In this document: piece after piece, positions 30,571 through 38,683 of the stretch
How the letters are laid out: each line of letters begins with the position of its first letter
How positions within the stretch are numbered: the stretch's first letter is position 1
Assembly (NCBI RefSeq): GCF_900601905.1
Contig: NZ_UWFA01000259.1
Span: 186,001-250,000, forward strand
DNA: 64,000 nucleotides
Direction: 5' to 3'
Source: Pseudomonas viridiflava
Lineage (GTDB): Bacteria > Pseudomonadota > Gammaproteobacteria > Pseudomonadales > Pseudomonadaceae
The notes under the pieces: generated by a model
Database searches by the model: none
The model's input: only the letters and a program-made list of their open reading frames with translations
What the model was told of the DNA's origin: nothing
Translations under genes and position numbers: made by a program

Positions 30571-30654
30571 AAAAAGCATTCCAATTCAGATGGCTATTTC
30601 ATGCTTGATGGGAATGAGCTTGCTCATGTTTTTCGACACCTTAATGGAGGAACT

Positions 30655-31209
30655 TTAAATAACCCGGCCATATTTTTTTCCTTCGTGGAGTCCCGCGATA
30701 ATGGCAACTGGAGTCAATATAAGGGAGATAATCAGGAATATTACTTGGAATGTGTATGGCTCAAGCGGAATGAATTGCGTTACGCCTAACAAAAATAAGC
30801 CAGTATAAAAAGCGCAGCAAGCGGGTACTAAAATACCCAACCTCAAATAGTAGAAAAAATTTTCCTGGCGGCTGTAGATTTCAATATCTGGCTCGCCCGG
30901 CTTCAACATCGCGCGTTTTTCTTCCACGGTATACCGGATCGGACGAGGTAGGGCATAGACGTAAGCGAATATCATATAGCCGGTGACGTTAACGACCAGA
31001 GGGTCGCGGGTTTCCCCTACAAATTGCAGGTGGCCTGTGTCGGCGAAAATTATATGTCCTATGACGATGGCGACATTGTATAGGGCAACGATAAGTTGCT
31101 TTTTGCCTGAGTAATTTTTACCTCCGAGTGCAAACTTGGCCCAGAGTGAGGGGGCGAAGAGTAGGGCGGTTGTGGCTAGATAAATGAGGTAAAACCACTT
31201 GATTTCCAT
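30655..31209 (-). CDS. Small polytopic membrane protein, putative T6SS immunity family (long form)
   Basis: This 184-residue protein has five hydrophobic segments and the island's family pattern: LLFAPSLWAKFALGGKNYS, ALYNVAIV, TGHLQFVGETRDP, then CAFYTGLFL and QFIPLEP. It follows the short form at 31239-31538 by 29 nt, so cassette A carries two candidate immunity genes in a row. No enzymatic motif is visible. The role is inferred from position and from resemblance to the overlapping immunity candidates. Confidence 0.6.
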   Translation of the reverse strand: MEIKWFYLIYLATTALLFAPSLWAKFALGGKNYSGKKQLIVALYNVAIVIGHIIFADTGHLQFVGETRDPLVVNVTGYMIFAYVYALPRPIRYTVEEKRAMLKPGEPDIEIYSRQENFFYYLRLGILVPACCAFYTGLFLLGVTQFIPLEPYTFQVIFLIISLILTPVAIIAGLHEGKKYGRVI

Positions 31210-31238
31210 TTCGTAATCCGTTCTTGTCTTGGGCGTAT

Positions 31239-31538
31239 TTACTTTCTAAAGCAGAATTTGCTATTTCTCTCGCTGGGCAGTGCGTATGCATAAGCCAGCA
31301 CCATAAATAATGACAGCCACCCCATGGGTTCGGGCTCATACACTCCCAAAAAAGGCAAATTCCCCGTTTCAACGAATCGCCAGTGAAAGTGACTAATTAA
31401 TAAGTTGTAAGAAAAGGCAATGAAAAATTTCGCTCTTGTATGGTGTCTGCCAGAAAATGTAAATTTTGCCCACAGTGATGGCAGATATAATAGTATGCAT
31501 CCGCTCGCGAAGAGTATGTTAAATCCGGTGCTATTCAT
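31239..31538 (-). CDS. Small membrane protein, putative cognate immunity of toxin A (short form)
   Basis: This 99-residue protein has three hydrophobic segments and the family core LLYLPSLWAKFTFSGRHHT, FSYNLLIS and TGNLPFLGVYEPEPMGW. Its ATG lies within the last codons of effector A (8-nt overlap, AATGAATAG), so its synthesis is coupled to the toxin. It aligns over its whole length with the short form at 27805-28104. Confidence 0.65.
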   Translation of the reverse strand: MNSTGFNILFASGCILLYLPSLWAKFTFSGRHHTRAKFFIAFSYNLLISHFHWRFVETGNLPFLGVYEPEPMGWLSLFMVLAYAYALPSERNSKFCFRK

Positions 31539-32250
31539 TATGTCTCTTCCACTCTTCCGTCATTGTATGCAAGGTCGAAGTGTTGGCGCCGGATTCTAAA
31601 ATTATGACTTCTGCAGCGGCCTGTTTTATTGCGATTTCTTTGTCTGTACGGACGTAGCGGTACAGTCGCCATGCATCTTTTTTGGGTACTAATCTAAAGA
31701 TCCCCCATCCGGACATAATTAGATCTGCAGCTCCGTACGCCATGTTGCCTCCATACTCACTTCCGCTGATCCAACGGGATATCGCTTGATACCCATCTCT
31801 CATTGGCCCTTCAGTATCTGTTCGCCCCTCATAGATATTGTTGGCGTTTTCGTAAATGTTATTGGCGCCTTGGGTCGCTATTAAAAGTCCAATAGGACAC
31901 CCCAGCCCTCTGCTAGCTCCGCACATCGTTAGCCCCCCGGCAACTTGTAAACCCCCGCCCAACAAGCCAAAAACGTTTTTACCATAGGCTGCGATTTGGC
32001 TCAGTAGGCTCTCGCTCTCGCCCTTAATCTCCTTCAACCCCTCCTCAGCACTCTTCTTTCCACTCTCCACATCCGCCACAATCCCCCGCGCGTAATACGC
32101 CACTTCGCGGTTGAACTGAATCCGCAACATCCCATCTCGAATATGCCGAGCACTCACGGTGCAGGCCTGGCTGGTGAGCAGGCCAGCCGCGTGGCTGACC
32201 TCCCAATAGTTATTGCTGCTGACGTGCGGTTTTTTATTGGCGGGTGTCAT
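31531..32250 (-). CDS. Putative T6SS effector A, DUF4225-like
   Basis: This 239-residue protein is encoded directly after hcp: its ATG at 32250 lies inside the hcp 3' end (17-nt overlap in another frame). The N-terminal 67 residues are almost the same as in effector B. A glycine-rich hydrophobic stretch lies at about 92-127 (NVFGLLGGGLQVAGGLTMC), followed by GANNIYEN (128-135) and GRTDTEG, which I associate from memory with DUF4225. The frame extends upstream, but the chosen start matches effector B and gives equal lengths. It is likely delivered with Hcp. Membrane disruption is inferred from the hydrophobic core and the membrane-protein partners. Confidence 0.7.
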   Translation of the reverse strand: MTPANKKPHVSSNNYWEVSHAAGLLTSQACTVSARHIRDGMLRIQFNREVAYYARGIVADVESGKKSAEEGLKEIKGESESLLSQIAAYGKNVFGLLGGGLQVAGGLTMCGASRGLGCPIGLLIATQGANNIYENANNIYEGRTDTEGPMRDGYQAISRWISGSEYGGNMAYGAADLIMSGWGIFRLVPKKDAWRLYRYVRTDKEIAIKQAAAEVIILESGANTSTLHTMTEEWKRHNE

Positions 32251-32731
32251 TGCGCGCCTTCCCAGGTGGTATACCGCTGGTGTTGGTCGCATGGTTGCGC
32301 CAGGTAATATTCTGGTAGCGGATAGCAACTGTCTCTTGGGGCTCTACATCATTTTGCAGTATGGAGTGCGGCATGCTCACGGTGAGATCAGCGATCTGCG
32401 CGCCTTCAATTTCCACTGAATAGTATTTTTCTTGCCCCACCGGGCCTGCGTTTCGATAGAAGTTGATCGTACAAGTGAGTTCTTCTCGCGTTGCCACCGC
32501 CCGTGCTAGCAGTGGGGAAGATTTGTCGATGAACTTGGAAATGATGATGGGGTTGTGATGGGCGTATTTGGTGTTGCCCAAGGTGTTCATGTTGTGGTCG
32601 AAGGACAACACCATGATTTCGTCTTTGTGTTCGGTTTGGCATTTGTTGCCGATGGACACAACCGTGGAGCAGCCCTCTGAGATGAGCCCTTGAATCTTGC
32701 CCTCTATAACCATGTAACCGTGACTGGCCAT
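32234..32731 (-). CDS. hcp: Hcp family type VI secretion protein
   Basis: Hcp forms the hexameric inner tube of the T6SS and can carry small effectors. The 165-residue protein shows the family landmarks: MVIEGKIQGLISEGCST, SIGNKCQ, DEIMVLSFDHN, ISKFIDKSSPLL, AVATREELTCTINFYR, YYSVEIEGAQIADL and PQETVAIRYQNITW. I chose the ATG at 32731 because AGGA lies ten bases upstream and the N-terminus matches other Hcp proteins; the frame opens 11 codons earlier. It heads the effector A cassette. No structural T6SS genes are in the window, so this is an orphan hcp island. Confidence 0.9.
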   Translation of the reverse strand: MASHGYMVIEGKIQGLISEGCSTVVSIGNKCQTEHKDEIMVLSFDHNMNTLGNTKYAHHNPIIISKFIDKSSPLLARAVATREELTCTINFYRNAGPVGQEKYYSVEIEGAQIADLTVSMPHSILQNDVEPQETVAIRYQNITWRNHATNTSGIPPGKARNDTRQ

Positions 32732-32895
32732 TGACTGATCATCCTGAAAAAAATGATCGGTCATTTTATTGGGATGCGGTCTGCGGTTATGTAGGGCGTT
32801 TCCGAAGGTGTTGAGGGAAGTTACGCGATTGGCGGGGGGCTGAAGCCAGCCAGGACCTGTGGGAGCAATCGGAGGTTATGACGGTCGCGAAGGCG
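32713..32895. repeat. Direct repeat, copy 1 (hcp promoter segment)
   Basis: Near-identical partner of 29822-30004. It includes the hcp ribosome-binding site and an AAAATGA-CCGA-TCATTTT stem-loop ending in seven T's immediately upstream of it. The promoter of the cassette should be in this segment. Confidence 0.9.
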
Positions 32896-32996
32896 TACCC
32901 AACCCCGACGAAACTTGTATTCCCAAGCGTTCTCCAACACGATGCACCCTTTTAGCGCTTTGCGCAGCTTCACCCTCCTGCCCCTACGAGACTGCA

Positions 32997-34226
32997 ATGA
33001 CGACCAAGGCGCCACTGGCGAGTACGACCCCGCATACCTCATCTTCTTCTGTTATCCATCGCCCGTGGCTGTTGCTGCTCGGGCTGGTGCTGGTGGCGCT
33101 GAATCTGCGTCCGGCGCTGGCGAGCATGGCGCCGTTGCTCGGTTACGTTTCCGACAGCCTTGGGCTTTCATCGGCCGCAGCCGGTTTGTTGACGACGTTG
33201 CCGGTGCTCTGTCTGGGTTTGTTCGCACCGCTGGCTCCCCGGTTGGCGCGGCGGTTTGGCAGTGAACAGGTGGTCTTCGGGGTGCTGTTCGCGCTGGCGG
33301 CAGGCATCGTATTGCGCAGTTTCTTCGGTGAATTCGGTCTCTTCGCTGGCAGTATTCTGGCTGGGGCGAGTATTGGTGTGATCGGCGTTTTGCTGCCGGG
33401 CATCGTCAAGCGCGACTTCCCGAAGCAGGCCGGGACGATGACCGGCGTCTACACCATGGCGCTGTGCCTGGGAGCGGCGCTGGCTGCGGGTTCTACGGTG
33501 CCCATCGCCCATCATTTCAATGACAGCTGGGCCCTCGGCCTGGGGATCTGGATGATTCCGGCTTTACTGGCGGCATTGATCTGGTGGCCGCAGGCTCGGC
33601 AAAAGCACGACATGCATAAAGTGGCATACCGCGTGCGCGGCTTGCTGCGTGATCCGCTGGCCTGGCAGGTCACGTTGTACATGGGCCTGCAATCATCGCT
33701 GGCCTATGTGGTGTTTGGCTGGTTGCCGTCGGTGTTGATGGGCCGGGGGCTGAGCGCTACCGACGCAGGGCTGGTGCTTTCCGGTTCGATCATGGTCCAG
33801 TTGATCAGCGCATTGAGCGCACCCTGGCTGGCGACCCGCGGCAAAGATCAGCGCCTGGGTGTGGTCATGGCAATGTCCATGACCCTGATCGGGCTGTTCG
33901 GCTGCCTGTATGCGCCAGTGGGCGGGATGTGGGCCTGGGCGGTGGTGCTGGGGTTGGGGCAGGGCGCGGCGTTCAGTATCGCGCTGACCCTGATCGTGCT
34001 GCGCTCCCGGGACTCTCACGTGGCGTCCAACCTGTCGGGCATGGCGCAGGGGATCGGTTACACCATCGCCTCCGTCGGGCCGTTTGCCGTGGGCGTTGTG
34101 CATGATGTGACGGGCAGCTGGGATTCCATCGGCTGGATCTTCGCCGTGCTCGGCGCGGCAGCGACGGTCGCCGGCCTGGGTGCCGGACGCGCCTTGTACG
34201 TGCAGGTCAGCAGCGAAAAAATCTGA
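32997..34226 (+). CDS. MFS transporter, CynX/NimT type
   Basis: This 409-residue permease has about twelve hydrophobic segments and the CynX-like opening LVALNLRPALASMAPLLGYVSDSLGLS, with LGAALAAGSTVPIA in the first half and GQGAAFSIALTLIVLRS in the second. Members of this group are annotated as cyanate or nitroimidazole transporters, but the substrate is not predictable here. I chose the ATG at 32997 (MTTKAPLAST); the frame extends into the repeat upstream. It borders the T6SS island and is divergent from hcp. Confidence 0.85.
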   Translation: MTTKAPLASTTPHTSSSSVIHRPWLLLLGLVLVALNLRPALASMAPLLGYVSDSLGLSSAAAGLLTTLPVLCLGLFAPLAPRLARRFGSEQVVFGVLFALAAGIVLRSFFGEFGLFAGSILAGASIGVIGVLLPGIVKRDFPKQAGTMTGVYTMALCLGAALAAGSTVPIAHHFNDSWALGLGIWMIPALLAALIWWPQARQKHDMHKVAYRVRGLLRDPLAWQVTLYMGLQSSLAYVVFGWLPSVLMGRGLSATDAGLVLSGSIMVQLISALSAPWLATRGKDQRLGVVMAMSMTLIGLFGCLYAPVGGMWAWAVVLGLGQGAAFSIALTLIVLRSRDSHVASNLSGMAQGIGYTIASVGPFAVGVVHDVTGSWDSIGWIFAVLGAAATVAGLGAGRALYVQVSSEKI

Positions 34227-34316
34227 GTCGCATCATTGGCGGGACAAATGCTCATGGCAAAGCGCCGCAATGGCGCTTATCGTGCAGGCACCTTTTGCTC
34301 CAATGGACCTGCCTGC

Positions 34317-34802
34317 ATGAGTGACGAAGACAAACGCCTGATCAACAACGCGCTGATCACCCGATTCTACGAGGCATTCAATCGCCTCGATGCCGAAGCC
34401 ATGGCCGAGTGCTACACCGACGATGTGCTGTTCAGCGACCCGGTGTTTGGCGAGCTGCGCGGTAAACAGGCGGGCGACATGTGGCGCATGCTCACTTCGC
34501 GGGCCAAGGATTTTTCCCTGACCTTCGACAGCGTGCGTGCTGATGAGCGCACCGGCGCTGCGCATTGGGTCGCGACTTATCTGTTCAGTCAGACCGGTAA
34601 TACCGTGGTCAACGACATTCAAGCGCGCTTTGTCTTCCGCGACGGCAAGATCAGCGAACATCACGACCAGTTCGACCTGTGGCGCTGGTCTCGGCAAGCG
34701 CTGGGCGTCAAAGGCGTATTGCTGGGCTGGGCGCCCTTTGTGCAGAACGCCATTCGCGCCCAGGCGCAAAAAGGCCTCAAGGCGTTTCAGGCCGGGCGCT
34801 GA
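34317..34802 (+). CDS. NTF2-like (SnoaL-like) family protein
   Basis: This 161-residue protein has the NTF2 fold pattern: an N-terminal helix FYEAFNRLDAEAMAECYTDDVLFSDPVFGELRG and later strands AHWVATYLFSQTG and IQARFVFRDGKISEHHDQFDLWRW. Many such proteins are uncharacterised. The C-terminal Ala/Lys-rich tail is typical of the pseudomonad version. I chose the ATG at 34317 (MSDEDKRL). It could bind a small hydrophobic ligand, but no catalytic set can be assigned. Confidence 0.75.
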   Translation: MSDEDKRLINNALITRFYEAFNRLDAEAMAECYTDDVLFSDPVFGELRGKQAGDMWRMLTSRAKDFSLTFDSVRADERTGAAHWVATYLFSQTGNTVVNDIQARFVFRDGKISEHHDQFDLWRWSRQALGVKGVLLGWAPFVQNAIRAQAQKGLKAFQAGR

Positions 34803-34847
34803 GGCTCTGCTAGAATCCGCGCTTTCACGCCAAGCTGATTTGCAGTC

Positions 34848-35156
34848 ATGCCACAAGCCTTGCCCTCATCCGTCCACGAGACCCCCGAACCAGCGGTCAT
34901 CAAACCCTGGTTCGTGTATCTGGTGCGCGCGGAAAACGGCTCGCTCTACTGCGGCATCAGCGACAACCCCCAACGTCGCTTCGCCGCCCACCAGAGCGGC
35001 AAAGGTGCGCGGTTTTTCTACTCCAGCCCGGCGGTTGCGCTGGTGTATGTCGAAGCGTGTGTCAGCAAGGGCGAAGCGTTGCGGCAAGAGCGGCTGATCA
35101 AAAAGTTAAGGAAGAGCGCCAAGGAAGTGTTGGCGGCGGGGTATTGCGCCGATTGA
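34848..35156 (+). CDS. GIY-YIG nuclease superfamily protein (UPF0213 type)
   Basis: This 102-residue protein is a single GIY-YIG domain: [36 protein letters not shown] covers the VYL...YCGI pair and the Arg helix. [15 protein letters not shown] forms the C-terminal helix. This small UhbP/YhbQ-like group has DNA-nuclease or unknown functions. The gene begins 45 nt after the NTF2-like gene and may be co-transcribed. Confidence 0.88.
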   Translation: MPQALPSSVHETPEPAVIKPWFVYLVRAENGSLYCGISDNPQRRFAAHQSGKGARFFYSSPAVALVYVEACVSKGEALRQERLIKKLRKSAKEVLAAGYCAD

Positions 35157-35172
35157 TGCTTACACGCTCTCT

Positions 35173-35260
35173 TGTAGGCGTGAGCTTGCTCGCGATGGCT
35201 GTCTGCCGGGCACCACATCTTTATTTGACACACCGCCGTCGCGGGCAAGCGCGCTTCTAC
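35173..35260. repeat. REP doublet
   Basis: TGTAGGCGTGAGCTTGCTCGCGATGG is mirrored by CCGTCGCGGGCAAGCGCGCTTCTACA. Confidence 0.75.
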
Positions 35261-35379
35261 AGGTTTCATACCGGTTGTATCCATCCAGCGCCGTGATGAT
35301 CTGCCATCAGGGTTGTCGGGTAGGCCCAAGGGTTTTTGCCGGTTAAGCTGTGGGTTTTCCCTCTGCCGGAAAGGCCACC

Positions 35380-36312
35380 ATGACCGACATCATCCTGCAC
35401 CATTACCCGACGTCGCTGTTTGCTGAAAAAGCCCGCCTGATGCTGGGCTTCAAAGGCCTGTCCTGGCGTTCTGTGACTATCCCTTCGATCATGCCCAAAC
35501 CGGATCTGACCGCGTTGACCGGCGGTTACCGCAAGACCCCGGTATTGCAGATCGGCGCGGATATCTACTGCGACACTGCCCTGATGGCTCGCCGTCTGGA
35601 GCAGGAAAAGGCACTGCCTGCGTTTTTTCCGGTGGGGCAGGAGTTCACCGTCGCGGGCTGTGCGGCCTGGGGCGATTCGGTGATGTTCATGCATGCAGTC
35701 AGCCTGGTGTTCCAGCCTGAATCGCTGGCGGTGCGCTTTGCCAAGGTGCCGCCTGAAGCGGTGAAGGCCTTTGTTGCCGATCGTGCCGCGCTGTTCGATG
35801 GCGGCGCTGCCACCCGCTTGCCGGTCGAACAGGCCAAGCATCAATGGCCAACCCTGATGACCCGCCTGGAGCTGCAACTGGAGCGCAATGGCGATTTCCT
35901 GTTTGGCGTGCCTTCGATTGCCGATTTCTCCGTCGCACATACCCTGTGGTTCCTCAAGCAAACCCCGGTGACTGCGCCGTTGGTGGATGACTATCCGGGT
36001 GTCGCCGCCTGGCTGGGTCGTGTGCTGGGCTTTGGTCACGGCGCGCCTAATGAGCTCAGTTCTGCCGAGGCTGTGGAGATTGCCGCCCAGGCCACTCCCG
36101 CTGTATTGCCGGATGAGGTGTTTATTGATCCGAATGGTTTCAAAGCCGGCGATCAAGTGACGATTTCAGCCATTGATTACGGCGTTGATGCGGTCGAAGG
36201 CGAGTTGGTATTCAGCGGGCGTGAGGAATTGATTCTGCGCCGCGAAGACGCGCGGGCGGGTGTGGTGCATGTGCACTTTCCGCGGTTTGGGTTTCGGATT
36301 CAGAAGCGCTGA
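35380..36312 (+). CDS. Glutathione S-transferase family protein
   Basis: This 310-residue protein has an N-terminal thioredoxin-like GST domain (IILHHYPTSLFAEKARLMLGFKGLSWRSV, with Ser at the usual catalytic position, and KTPVLQIGADIYCDTALMARRLE). It continues with an all-helical domain and a C-terminal extension of about 90 residues (VFIDPNGFKAGDQVTISAIDYG) not found in classical GSTs. I chose the ATG at 35380 (MTDIILHHY). The substrate is unknown. Confidence 0.85.
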   Translation: MTDIILHHYPTSLFAEKARLMLGFKGLSWRSVTIPSIMPKPDLTALTGGYRKTPVLQIGADIYCDTALMARRLEQEKALPAFFPVGQEFTVAGCAAWGDSVMFMHAVSLVFQPESLAVRFAKVPPEAVKAFVADRAALFDGGAATRLPVEQAKHQWPTLMTRLELQLERNGDFLFGVPSIADFSVAHTLWFLKQTPVTAPLVDDYPGVAAWLGRVLGFGHGAPNELSSAEAVEIAAQATPAVLPDEVFIDPNGFKAGDQVTISAIDYGVDAVEGELVFSGREELILRREDARAGVVHVHFPRFGFRIQKR

Positions 36313-36333
36313 TAAGCTGGGAGATTTTTGACC

Positions 36334-36421
36334 TGTGGGAGCGGTGCTTGCCCGCGATAAGGTTGGACGCAGTTTACTTTAGGATTGCGGTGCCCTTATC
36401 TCGGACAAGCCTCGCTCCCAC
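36334..36421. repeat. REP doublet
   Basis: GTGGGAGCGGTGCTTGCCCGCGATAAGG is mirrored by CCTTATCTCGGACAAGCCTCGCTCCCAC in the convergent gap between the GST and glutaredoxin genes. Confidence 0.8.
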
Positions 36422-36452
36422 GGGGATATATGAGGCAGCACGGTTTTTGCGA

Positions 36453-36803
36453 TCACTTCAAAGCCGCTAATATCGCCTCTTCACTAAAACCCCGAATAAT
36501 CGTCCCATTCACATCAATCAGCGGGATGCCACGGCCGCCGAGGGCTTCATAAGCCTTGCGGCCCTCCGCTGATTTCTCGATGTCGTATTCCTTGTACGGG
36601 ATACCTTTGCTGTCGAGAAACCGTCGGGTCTGTTTGCAGTAGCCACACCACTCGGTGGCGTACATCACCACCTGGGCGCTGGCTTGCGCCTGGGCAGGGA
36701 TTGCATCGGCCGGGTTGAAGAAGTGCTCGATCTTGCCCCAGTTCTGATACACCACGACCACCAGCATGATCAGCACGAACTTCTTCAAGGTGCGTATCAA
36801 CAT
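36453..36803 (-). CDS. Membrane-anchored glutaredoxin-like protein
   Basis: This 116-residue protein has an N-terminal transmembrane helix (FVLIMLVVVVYQNW) and then a glutaredoxin/NrdH-like domain with the redox motif WCGYC, the cis-Pro segment RGIPLIDVNG and GFSEEAILAAL at the end. A membrane anchor on a glutaredoxin fold suggests it serves a membrane or envelope-proximal disulfide. It is just downstream of ndpA on the same strand (10 nt). Confidence 0.85.
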   Translation of the reverse strand: MLIRTLKKFVLIMLVVVVYQNWGKIEHFFNPADAIPAQAQASAQVVMYATEWCGYCKQTRRFLDSKGIPYKEYDIEKSAEGRKAYEALGGRGIPLIDVNGTIIRGFSEEAILAALK

Positions 36804-36813
36804 GAACTTGTCC

Positions 36814-37815
36814 TCAGCGACGCTTGAGCTGGTCAGTGAGCTGCGTAGGCAGGCCCTTGATGATCAGCGTTCCGGCGGCCTCGTCGTACTCGATCTTGTC
36901 GCCCAGCAGGTGCGCTTCAAAACTGATCGACAGGCCTTCAGCACGGCCGGTGAAGCGACGGAACTGGTTGAGGGTGCGCTTATCGGCCGGGATCTCCGGT
37001 GACAGGCCGTAATCCTTGTTACGGATATGATCGTAAAACGCGCGAGGGCGTTCTTCGTCGATCAACCCGGACAATTCTTCCAGGCCCATGGGCTCGCCCA
37101 TCTTGCTCTGGCTGCTGGCGTAATCCACCAGTGTCTTGGTTTTTTCCCGGGCGGAATCTTCGGGCAGGTCTTCGCTTTCGACGAAGTCACTGAAGGCCTT
37201 GAGCAGGGTGCGGGTTTCGCCGGGCCCGTCGACGCCTTCCTGGCAGCCGATAAAGTCGCGGAAGTACTCGGAAACCTTTTTGCCGTTCTTGCCCTTGATG
37301 AACGAGATGTACTGCCTGGACGTCTTGTTGTTCTGCCACTCCGACACGTTGATCCGCGCCGCCAGGTGCAGTTGACCCAGGTCCAGATGGCGTGACGGAG
37401 TCACATCCAGGGTTTCGCTGACTGCCACACCTTCACTGTGATGCAGCAGGGCGATGACCAGGTAATCGGTCATGCCTTGCTGATAGTGGGCGAACAGCAC
37501 GTGGCCGCCGACAGACAGGTTGGACTCTTCCATCAGCTTCTGCAGATGTTCCACCGCGATGCGGCTGAAGGCGGTGAAGTCCTTGCCACCGTCCATGTAT
37601 TCCTTCAGCCAGCCGCTGAAAGGGTGCGCGCCTGACTCGGCATGGAAGAAACCCCAGGCCTTGCCCTGTTTGGCGTTATAGCTCTCGTTGAGGTCCGCCA
37701 GCATGTTCTCGATGGCTTGGGATTCGGCGAGTTCAGAGTCACGTGCGTGCAGGACAGCTGGCGTACCGTCGGGTTTCTTATCGATCAGGTGGACGATGCA
37801 ATGACGGATCGGCAT
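36814..37815 (-). CDS. ndpA: Nucleoid-associated protein NdpA/YejK
   Basis: NdpA (YejK, 37 kDa nucleoid-associated protein) binds DNA and co-purifies with the nucleoid and topoisomerases. The 333-residue product begins [17 protein letters not shown] and has [37 protein letters not shown] and [24 protein letters not shown] chose the ATG at 37815, which matches the family start; an open frame continues 29 codons upstream without similarity. It is divergent from an HU gene across a 407-bp spacer. Confidence 0.93.
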   Translation of the reverse strand: MPIRHCIVHLIDKKPDGTPAVLHARDSELAESQAIENMLADLNESYNAKQGKAWGFFHAESGAHPFSGWLKEYMDGGKDFTAFSRIAVEHLQKLMEESNLSVGGHVLFAHYQQGMTDYLVIALLHHSEGVAVSETLDVTPSRHLDLGQLHLAARINVSEWQNNKTSRQYISFIKGKNGKKVSEYFRDFIGCQEGVDGPGETRTLLKAFSDFVESEDLPEDSAREKTKTLVDYASSQSKMGEPMGLEELSGLIDEERPRAFYDHIRNKDYGLSPEIPADKRTLNQFRRFTGRAEGLSISFEAHLLGDKIEYDEAAGTLIIKGLPTQLTDQLKRR

Positions 37816-38222
37816 GGGGTTCTCGGCTGGTTGTGAGCAGGATACAAGTCGAGCGGCGCGGCTCGTTTCAACGGCCGCCAGTGTAGCGCACAAGCGGCCC
37901 AAACGGCGCTGAAGCCCTTGGTTTTGGCTCCTGTGGTGGTATCGGAGTATGTTTTTTCGGTCGATTGCGGATAAACCTGTCCAAACGGGTAGGTTAGTGC
38001 GGATATTTGCTCGGCTCTGTGCTAGTTTTGCCCGGTCTTGCGCAGCATAGCGCTCCAGGCACCGCAGTTTGTGTGCTTTCGCGCCGAACCATTGCCCGCT
38101 TTGAGCATCTACAGTTCGCGATTAATCGTGGCTGCTACGTGGAGGGTCAGGTTCATCGCCTGGCCCCAGGCCGATGCTGCACTCTGCAATCCAAATGAAT
38201 TTGATAGGGAAGGAACACCACC
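37816..38222. other. Divergent spacer between ndpA and the HU gene
   Basis: These 407 bp separate two nucleoid-protein genes and must hold both promoters. I could not fix a -35/-10 pair with confidence. No reading frame here looks real. Confidence 0.5.
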
Positions 38223-38504
38223 ATGGCTCTGACTAAAGACCAATTGATCGCCGATATCGCAGAAGCTATCGACGCGCCAAAAACCACCGCGCGTAATGCT
38301 CTTGAGCAATTGGGCCAAATTGTTGCCGACCAACTGGAAAACGGCGTTGAAATCACGCTGCCGGGCATCGGCAAACTGAAAGTAGCAGAGCGTCCAGCTC
38401 GCACTGGCCGCAACCCTTCGACTGGCGCTGCCATCGAAATCGCTGCCAAGAAAGTTATCAAGTTCGTACCAGCTAAAGTGCTGAGCGACTCGATCAACAA
38501 GTAA
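38223..38504 (+). CDS. HU-family DNA-binding protein
   Basis: This 93-residue histone-like protein compacts and bends DNA. It has the HU helical body (TKDQLIADIAEAIDAPKTTARNALEQLGQIV), the GIGKL turn and the DNA-binding arm RPARTGRNPSTGAAIEIAAKKVIKF with the intercalating Pro in RNPSTG. It resembles the pseudomonad HupN type from memory. GGAAGGA lies upstream of the ATG, and a strong terminator follows. Confidence 0.92.
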   Translation: MALTKDQLIADIAEAIDAPKTTARNALEQLGQIVADQLENGVEITLPGIGKLKVAERPARTGRNPSTGAAIEIAAKKVIKFVPAKVLSDSINK

Positions 38505-38520
38505 GCTTGCGCTTGCTGTG

Positions 38521-38559
38521 AAAAAGCCGTGCGCCGGTTAACCGGGCACGGCTTTTTTG
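38521..38559 (+). terminator. Intrinsic terminator of the HU gene
   Basis: AAAAAGCCGTGCGCCGG-TTAA-CCGGGCACGGCTTTTTT: a long GC stem with a T-run, 16 nt after the stop. Confidence 0.92.
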
Positions 38560-38583
38560 TGCCTGTTCGCTTAGCTCCGTCCT

Positions 38584-38672
38584 GTTGGAGCGAGGCTTGC
38601 CGCGCGAATCAGACGACTCGGTGCAATAGGCAAACCGCGTCATCGTTTTTCGCGGGCAAGCCTCGCTCCAAC
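38584..38672. repeat. REP doublet
   Basis: TTGGAGCGAGGCTTGCCGCGCGAA is mirrored by TTCGCGGGCAAGCCTCGCTCCAA in a convergent gap. Confidence 0.85.
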
Positions 38673-38683
38673 GGGGGCTGGGC

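Larger units (their letters stand above)
29841..30654. other. Spacer between the two effector cassettes
   Basis: These 814 bp hold the duplicated promoter segment, a REP-like palindrome at 30476-30570 and a small open frame at 30074-30271. The rest shows no clear coding sequence. Confidence 0.6.

Noticed and set aside
30601..30789. Small plus-strand frame starting MLDGNELAHVFRH.
   Set aside because: Most of it is antisense to the 3' end of the membrane protein at 30655-31209 and it has no supporting motif or ribosome-binding site.
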